A DNA stretch of 64,000 bases. Origin: Clostridiales bacterium (GTDB lineage Bacteria; Bacillota; Dethiobacteria; Dethiobacterales; Dethiobacteraceae). The notes under the pieces are model-generated. The model saw nothing but the letters and a program-made list of their open reading frames with translations. It searched no databases and was not told where the DNA came from. Where the stretch lies: contig JAGXRM010000019.1 of the NCBI GenBank assembly GCA_018335855.1, positions 28,690 to 92,689 on the forward strand, in the 5' to 3' direction. Each line of letters begins with the position of its first letter. Position 1 is the stretch's first letter. A program made the position numbers and the translations under genes. This document shows positions 58,935-64,000 of this stretch, in pieces.

Positions 58935-59813
58935 TTACACCCTCTCCGGCTCCCTGCGAATGACTTTAGCCAACTTTCGATGCAACAGTGTATAGAAATC
59001 CGTGCCGTGCAGTTGAATGAGCGGTGTGGTCACAGGCGCCCTGGTTACCTGGACTAAATCATCATCTTCGATGGGTAAACCTATCTGTCCGTCTATAGTC
59101 AGAACAACATCTGACTGTCTTGTCTGAGTCCGAATCAGCACCCGCTCGCTGCTGGAGACGATGACGGAACGGTGATGAAGCAGATGCGGGCAAATCGGGG
59201 TAATAATCATTACATCCAGCGCCGGGTTAACAATGGGGCCACCGGCGGACAGAGAATAACCGGTGGAACCGGTGGGAGTGGCCACGATGATCCCGTCGCT
59301 GGGATATGACTCCAGATGCTTGTCGTTTACGTATGTATCAACATAAATAATGCGGGAAAACGGACCTTTGGTGATGACAACGTCGTTTAGGGCAGTATAT
59401 TCTCCTATTAATCTGTCATGACGGTAAACACGGGCAGAGAGCATTAACCGGTGCCTGGTTTTATACTCACCGTTTTGCAGTTGCTGCAGCGCAGCTTCCA
59501 GCGCCGGAGGCTCTACTTCGGCAAGAAAACCCATCTGACCAAGGTTTACCCCGAGTATAGGCAGGTTTGTGCCATTTAATTCTCTTGCCACGCGCAGAAT
59601 GGTCCCGTCGCCGCCCAAAACAATGACTACATCGACGCTACCCACAAATTGATCTAAAGGCAGAAATTCTGCTCCGGTCGGTATTTTGGCTTCTTTCGTT
59701 TCGGGCAAGTAAACTCTAATATCCTCCCGACTGCAATATGAAATAATACGGGAGATGATCTCTAGGACTTCGTGCTCTTTTTTCCAGTTAGGAAATATGC
59801 CGATTCCTTTCAT
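58935..59813 (-). CDS. nadK: NAD kinase
   Basis: NadK phosphorylates NAD to NADP. The 292-residue protein has the GGDGT motif in IVLGGDGTILRVA, the loop GQMGFLAEVEP, and TPTGSTGYSLSAGGPI. The product feeds the NADP pool used by the transhydrogenase encoded in the same window. It lies two bases before recN and 12 bp after a hypothetical gene. Confidence 0.96.
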   Translation of the reverse strand: MKGIGIFPNWKKEHEVLEIISRIISYCSREDIRVYLPETKEAKIPTGAEFLPLDQFVGSVDVVIVLGGDGTILRVARELNGTNLPILGVNLGQMGFLAEVEPPALEAALQQLQNGEYKTRHRLMLSARVYRHDRLIGEYTALNDVVITKGPFSRIIYVDTYVNDKHLESYPSDGIIVATPTGSTGYSLSAGGPIVNPALDVMIITPICPHLLHHRSVIVSSSERVLIRTQTRQSDVVLTIDGQIGLPIEDDDLVQVTRAPVTTPLIQLHGTDFYTLLHRKLAKVIRREPERV

Positions 59814-59825
59814 GTTCCACCTCTC

Positions 59826-60239
59826 TTATATGCGGAAGCTCACTTCATGGAGCGTTTCCTTTTCTGTGTCCAGCATGATAATACCTGTGGTGCCAAAAGC
59901 CTGTACGTCCCGCAGCAGCGAATTGCGCCACATTTTTGACTGCAGTCGCATCGGCTTCCCGTCCCGGCGCAGGCGTACCAGGTAACGGCGACCACTCTTG
60001 GCAACAAGATAATCACCTTTTAATTCGAAGGTATGCAGTTTATCGTCAATGGTCATGCGCACTTGTACGGCAGGCTTTACCTTTTCAACGGTATATCCCG
60101 CTTCTTCTAAAATTAGTACTGCCCGGCTATTAGACTTTCCGGGCTTTCGCCCCACTATACGGGAACGGCGGCCCCGCAGCCGCCAGATCATTGCAGAGAG
60201 CCCGATCACCCCGAGCAGGAGCCAGTCCTTGACTTCCAT
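59826..60239 (-). CDS. Conserved hypothetical protein between tlyA and nadK
   Basis: The family is not recognised. The 137-residue protein has one N-terminal hydrophobic helix (WLLLGVIGLSAMIWRLR) followed by a basic stretch and a beta-rich domain with KLHTFELKGDYLVAKSGRRY and DVQAFGTTGIIMLDTEKE. It might be an anchored nuclease- or polymer-binding protein. Position and overlapping transcription with nadK suggest a shared operon (12-bp gap). The ribosome-binding site is modest. Confidence 0.65.
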   Translation of the reverse strand: MEVKDWLLLGVIGLSAMIWRLRGRRSRIVGRKPGKSNSRAVLILEEAGYTVEKVKPAVQVRMTIDDKLHTFELKGDYLVAKSGRRYLVRLRRDGKPMRLQSKMWRNSLLRDVQAFGTTGIIMLDTEKETLHEVSFRI

Positions 60240-60292
60240 AAAATCACCCGCCTACAGGGAATATATTCGTCACCGTTGGCAGGTTTCCTTTT

Positions 60293-61093
60293 TTAGGTAA
60301 GGGTACTGTGGGCCTCGGCCACAATTGCAGCACAGTCAGGGGCGGGGACATCCGTTATCTCTTCTCCGGTCCGCAAGTGTAGCAGATACTCAATATTCCC
60401 TTCTGGGCCACGTAGTGGTGAATAGCTCAAATCGATGGCGGTGAAGCCTTCATGTTCCGCCACACGGATTGCGTTTAGCAGCACTTCCAGGTGGTCGTCC
60501 GGGTCTCGGACTACCCCTTTTTTGCCGACCCGGCCCTTCCCTACTTCAAACTGAGGTTTTACCAATGCGACAACCTCCGGCACACCAAACCGTACAAGCA
60601 CAGGAAAAATCAGTGCCAAGGAAATAAAAGAAACGTCGACTACAGCCAAGTCCACCGGCTCAGGGATCTGGTCAGGCTCCAGGTGACGGACATTGGTCCG
60701 TTCCATAGAAACGACTCGTTCATCCTGGCGCAATTTCCAATCCAACTGGCCGTAACCCACGTCTATGCTATAAACTCTGGCCGCACCTGCCTGGAGCAGG
60801 CAGTCGGTAAAACCCCCGGTGGATGCGCCAATATCCATCACAATTTTGCCGGTCACATGAATACTAAACTGACGCAACGCTTTTTCCAGCTTAAGGCCAC
60901 CCCGGGAGACGTAACGGGGAAGTTCCTTGACATGTATCTGCGCTTCTTCCGTTGCCATTGTCCCCGGTTTGTCCACTTTTCTTCCATCCACAGTGACCAA
61001 TCCCGCCATCACCGCAGCCCGGGCGGCAGAGCGGGTGGGAAACAAGCCTTTGTCGGTTAACAAGAGATCTATTCTTTTCCTCTCTGAACCCAT
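60293..61093 (-). CDS. tlyA: TlyA-family rRNA 2'-O-methyltransferase
   Basis: TlyA methylates ribose in 16S/23S rRNA. The 266-residue protein has an N-terminal S4 domain ([20 protein letters not shown]) and an FtsJ-like methyltransferase domain: [40 protein letters not shown] and [13 protein letters not shown]. The first 25 bases overlap the dxs stop. The dxs-tlyA-nadK-recN order is common in Gram-positives. Confidence 0.95.
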   Translation of the reverse strand: MGSERKRIDLLLTDKGLFPTRSAARAAVMAGLVTVDGRKVDKPGTMATEEAQIHVKELPRYVSRGGLKLEKALRQFSIHVTGKIVMDIGASTGGFTDCLLQAGAARVYSIDVGYGQLDWKLRQDERVVSMERTNVRHLEPDQIPEPVDLAVVDVSFISLALIFPVLVRFGVPEVVALVKPQFEVGKGRVGKKGVVRDPDDHLEVLLNAIRVAEHEGFTAIDLSYSPLRGPEGNIEYLLHLRTGEEITDVPAPDCAAIVAEAHSTLT

Positions 61094-62985
61094 GACAGTT
61101 TCTTCTCCCTGGTGCCGGCCAGTTCCAGACAGGCAGCGGCAATATTATCAGGCGAGAGCCCCAATTCATCCAAAATAATGGCACGGGCTCCGTGTTCGAC
61201 AAAACGGTCCGGCACACCCAACCTGCGGACGGGTATTTGGCAGAGCCTGTTTTGCTCTAATAGCTCCAGCACGGCGGAACCAAAACCGCCGGCAAGAATG
61301 TGTTCTTCCACAGTAACAATACCATAGCGTGCTCCGGTTGCAGCCCGAATTATTAATTCAGAATCTAACGGCTTGATAAAAACAGGATCAATCACTCCTG
61401 CCGAAAAACCCTGTTTTTCTAAGAGTTCTGCAGCTTGCAGCGCCACATGGACCATGGTTCCCACGGCTAAGATAGTCACATCCCGACCGGGGCGCAGCAT
61501 TTCTCCCTTACCCCATGGTAGTACGGCCGGTTGTTCTAATTCGGCACCTGTCCCTTTTCCCCGGGGGTAACGCAGGGCCACAGGACCCTGATGGGCCAAT
61601 CCTGTAATAACCGCATGTTGCAACATATTCTCATCCCTGGGCGCTATCATGGACAAATTGGGTATATGGCGAAGGTAGGACAAATCAAAGAGGCCGTTAT
61701 GTGTCTCTCCGTCTTCCCCTACAATTCCTGCCCGATCCAGCGCAAAAAGCACAGGAAGGTTCTGAATACATACATCATGCAACACCTGGTCATAGGCTCG
61801 CTGCATAAATGTGGAGTAGATGGCCACCACAGGGTGAAACCCCCGGGATGCCAGGCCGGCAGCAAAGGTGACGGCATGTTGTTCGGCGATTCCCACATCA
61901 AAGAAGCGTTCCGGATATGCTTTACCAAATGTGTCTAAGCCGGTTCCACCTGCCATAGCAGCAGTCACGGCCACAATTTTTGGATTATCTTTGGCGGCTG
62001 CCGTTACAGTTTGACTAAAGACTTCTGTGTACGAGGGAATTTCACTGATAGCATCGGGCGTCGGTGGATTTTCCGGGTCAAAAGGCCCAATCCCGTGAAA
62101 TAAATCAGGATTGCACTCCGCATGCTCATATCCTTTCCCCTTCTTAGTCAGCACATGAATTAGGACCGGCCCCCGTATTTTCTTTGCACCACGCAAAACA
62201 CCAAGCAGCGAATCAAGCTGATGGCCGTTCACCGGCCCCAGATATGTAAAGCCCAACTCTTCAAAAATCATGCCGGGAACTAGTAAAAATTTAAGCGCGT
62301 CTTTTACCCGTTCCACCGATCGTAATACTTTTCCGCCAATTGCGGGAATCCGTTTTAGTATTTCTTCCACGTCTTCTTTAAGACGGAAATATTTCGGATC
62401 TGTACGCAGGCGCCCCAAATAAGCAGCCATACCGCCCACATTTTGTGAAATAGACATTTCGTTATCATTTAAAACGACAATCAGGTCGGTACCGGTGTCC
62501 CCTGCATTATTGAGCGCTTCAAAAGCCATCCCGCCGCTCATGGCACCGTCACCGATAACAGCGATAACATGGTGTTTTTCATTAAGCAGATCCCGGGCAT
62601 GGGCTAATCCCAACGCAGCAGAAATGGATGTAGAACTGTGGCCGGTGTCAAACACATCGTGCTCACTTTCCTTGCGTTTGGGAAATCCGCTAAGACCTTT
62701 GTACTGTCTTAATGTATCAAACCGGTCTTTACGGCCGGTGAGGATTTTATGTATATAGCTCTGATGGCCCACGTCCCAGACTATTTTGTCTGTCGGGCTG
62801 TCAAAGATAGTATGCAAAGCAAGTGTTAATTCCACCACACCCAGATTCGGCGCTAAATGCCCGCCGCTCTGGGATACTTTTTCCATAAGAAAAGCACGAA
62901 TCTCACAGGCCATTTCGCCCAATTCGTGAATACTCATCTTTTTTAAATCGGCGGGCTGATTTACCCGTGAAAGCCATTTATCCAT
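61069..62985 (-). CDS. dxs: 1-deoxy-D-xylulose-5-phosphate synthase
   Basis: DXS makes the first intermediate of the MEP isoprenoid pathway from pyruvate and glyceraldehyde 3-phosphate with thiamine diphosphate. The 638-residue protein has [13 protein letters not shown], the ThDP-binding [18 protein letters not shown] with NDNEMSIS, and a transketolase C-terminal part ([14 protein letters not shown] [14 protein letters not shown]). Length is complete. It lies 12 bp after the gene for a membrane protein. Confidence 0.96.
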   Translation of the reverse strand: MDKWLSRVNQPADLKKMSIHELGEMACEIRAFLMEKVSQSGGHLAPNLGVVELTLALHTIFDSPTDKIVWDVGHQSYIHKILTGRKDRFDTLRQYKGLSGFPKRKESEHDVFDTGHSSTSISAALGLAHARDLLNEKHHVIAVIGDGAMSGGMAFEALNNAGDTGTDLIVVLNDNEMSISQNVGGMAAYLGRLRTDPKYFRLKEDVEEILKRIPAIGGKVLRSVERVKDALKFLLVPGMIFEELGFTYLGPVNGHQLDSLLGVLRGAKKIRGPVLIHVLTKKGKGYEHAECNPDLFHGIGPFDPENPPTPDAISEIPSYTEVFSQTVTAAAKDNPKIVAVTAAMAGGTGLDTFGKAYPERFFDVGIAEQHAVTFAAGLASRGFHPVVAIYSTFMQRAYDQVLHDVCIQNLPVLFALDRAGIVGEDGETHNGLFDLSYLRHIPNLSMIAPRDENMLQHAVITGLAHQGPVALRYPRGKGTGAELEQPAVLPWGKGEMLRPGRDVTILAVGTMVHVALQAAELLEKQGFSAGVIDPVFIKPLDSELIIRAATGARYGIVTVEEHILAGGFGSAVLELLEQNRLCQIPVRRLGVPDRFVEHGARAIILDELGLSPDNIAAACLELAGTREKKLSWVQRGKE

Positions 62986-62997
62986 ACAGCCACCTCT

Positions 62998-63591
62998 TTA
63001 CTTTCTCTTTGGTGGAAGCTGTCGGCCAAAGAACAACCGTCCTGGCAAGACTGCCTCTATTCTGGTCAGTACAGCAGCAAACCACAGGATAATATCTGTG
63101 GAGCGTTCAATAGCCACCGCTTTACCCAACCCTTTGCCGCCCACCGTCAACGCAGATATGATTCCGGTCGCCACCACGCTTAAAAGCGGGTTCTCCTGGA
63201 AAAGACCGGTACTGACCAAACGTAAGACTAAAAATGCGCCAAGCACACCGCTGATAATCCCGGCAATATCTCCTATGACATCGTTACAGAAATTTGAAAA
63301 ACGGTCTGCATTGCGAATCAGATAGAGCGCTTCCCGCGCACCGTAAACCCGGCGGGCCGCTTTCGCCAAGAGCGGCGCTTCTTCGGCCGCAGTGGCGGCA
63401 ATGCCGATCATATCAAAAATGATGCCGATAAAGACGATAATTAATAGTATGAACAGTGCGAGCAGAAAGGATTCAACAACACCGAAAAGCAACTGCGTCA
63501 CAATACTGAGCAGTATGGCCAGAATAAACGTCCAGAAGGTAATAATCACAACCCAATGGTTCCGTGCTGTTCTTTTGCGGTTTTGGCCCAC
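62998..63591 (-). CDS. Membrane protein upstream of dxs
   Basis: The 197-residue protein has four hydrophobic segments and a conserved-looking cytoplasmic stretch EEAPLLAKAARRVYGAREAL. The layout (ESFLLALFILLIIVFIGIIF, GIAATAAEEAPLL and ALTVGGKGLGKAVAI) resembles the transmembrane half of CNNM/DUF21 divalent-cation proteins, but no CBS domains follow. It may represent a stand-alone clostridial family. It precedes dxs with a 12-bp gap. Confidence 0.65.
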   Translation of the reverse strand: MGQNRKRTARNHWVVIITFWTFILAILLSIVTQLLFGVVESFLLALFILLIIVFIGIIFDMIGIAATAAEEAPLLAKAARRVYGAREALYLIRNADRFSNFCNDVIGDIAGIISGVLGAFLVLRLVSTGLFQENPLLSVVATGIISALTVGGKGLGKAVAIERSTDIILWFAAVLTRIEAVLPGRLFFGRQLPPKRK

Positions 63592-64000
63592 GAAGGCATC
63601 AAATCCTTACATTGTTTTTATCCAGATAAAAAAAAAAGAAAAAGATTGTAAAAATAAAGATATTCCGTAGGTGCGCAACCCATCAAGTAAACGTTACGGC
63701 TTGAGGTCCAGCAGGTTTTCCCAATTCATCGCCAGGACGTCACCGGCCTGGCAGTTTCCTATTAAGATTCATTTCGTTGTGTCGCCATCAACGAGGCTGG
63801 ATTGCCACTGAGCCCGTACTTTAATCCCTGATGTGTCTCCTCTGAAAGGAACAGTCTAGGAGTTTTCCCCGATAACACGGATTCGCTTTCTATCCTCTGT
63901 TGCAGTGCGGGTTTCATGCAAGCACTCCACCGACACCACTCAAGGCAGGCTACACTGTACACAGCGCGAACCGCATACAGGTTCTTCCCAAGCCGTAATC
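63592..64000. other. Unassigned region at the window's right edge
   Basis: No confident gene is present. A 66-residue minus-strand frame (63762-63962) reads EETHQGLKYGLSGNPASLMA and lacks a clear ribosome-binding site; the stretch may be non-coding or part of an element that continues beyond the window. A poly-A run lies at 63630-63645. I found no tRNA. Confidence 0.4.

Noticed and set aside
63762..63962. 66-residue minus-strand frame at the right edge
   Set aside because: No ribosome-binding site, no recognised family and nothing to compare; could be non-coding.
1..64000. CRISPR arrays, tRNA or rRNA genes
   Set aside because: No regularly spaced short repeats were seen, and no tRNA cloverleaf or rRNA sequence was recognised.

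Overview
The window comes from an endospore-forming, Gram-positive anaerobe of the Clostridia, most likely a Peptococcaceae- or Dethiobacter-like lineage. This rests on gene content: spo0A, spoIVB, spoIIM, the spoIIA-sigF operon, spmAB/dacB, ytfJ and spoVAF, a complete anaerobic (cobalt-early) cobalamin route, and 2-hydroxyacyl-CoA dehydratase-type proteins. Species assignment would need a database search. I saw no rRNA, tRNA or CRISPR array.

Region 1 (1-13.9 kb, minus strand) is one long, tightly overlapped cobalamin operon. In transcription order it runs: two tandem cobyric acid synthases, the cobalt ECF transporter cbiM-cbiQ-cbiO, then cbiD-E-T-L-F-G-H-J, a palindromic repeat, then cbiX-C-A, with cbiA cut by the window edge. 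Region 2 (13.9-18.5 kb) has a small ferredoxin gene and a membrane RCK_C protein on the plus strand behind a strong promoter that overlaps a CsoR/CstR-like palindrome. They converge on a btuF-btuC-btuD cobalamin importer controlled by a B12 riboswitch, an intrinsic terminator and a sigma-A promoter.

Region 3 (18.5-28.7 kb, minus) holds rluB, spmB, spmA, dacB, ytfJ, a DUF2953 gene, scpB, scpA, trpS, an M50 protease and a DHH-CBS-tRNA nucleotidyltransferase fusion. Region 4 (28.7-33.6 kb) is an accessory patch of decayed and mosaic genes: toxin-antitoxin pairs, an AbiEi antitoxin with a toxin remnant, fragments of DUF6076-like, pilin and coat-like genes, and a CopZ-type iron-sulfur metallochaperone with an in-frame UGA where a selenocysteine is plausible.

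Region 5 (33.6-40.3 kb, minus) carries two dehydratase/activase-related proteins, spoVAF, dodecin, and sigF-spoIIAB-spoIIAA-dacF with a recognisable sigma-H promoter. Region 6 (40.5-43.9 kb, plus) is a three-gene proton-translocating transhydrogenase operon. Its beta subunit has the NADP(H)-binding domain III duplicated in tandem almost perfectly, the most striking feature of the window.

Region 7 (44.1-63.6 kb, minus) holds pyrimidine-nucleoside phosphorylase, deoB, xerD, a DUF4227 gene, an alanine dehydrogenase pseudogene, spoIIM, a NUDIX hydrolase, a DUF3866 gene, two envelope-glycan-type enzymes, steB, steA, spo0A, spoIVB, recN, nadK, tlyA, dxs and a membrane protein. The backbone tlyA-nadK-recN-steA-steB-NUDIX-xerD and scpA-scpB-rluB resembles the order I recall around Rv1694-Rv1711 of Mycobacterium tuberculosis, here interleaved with sporulation genes.
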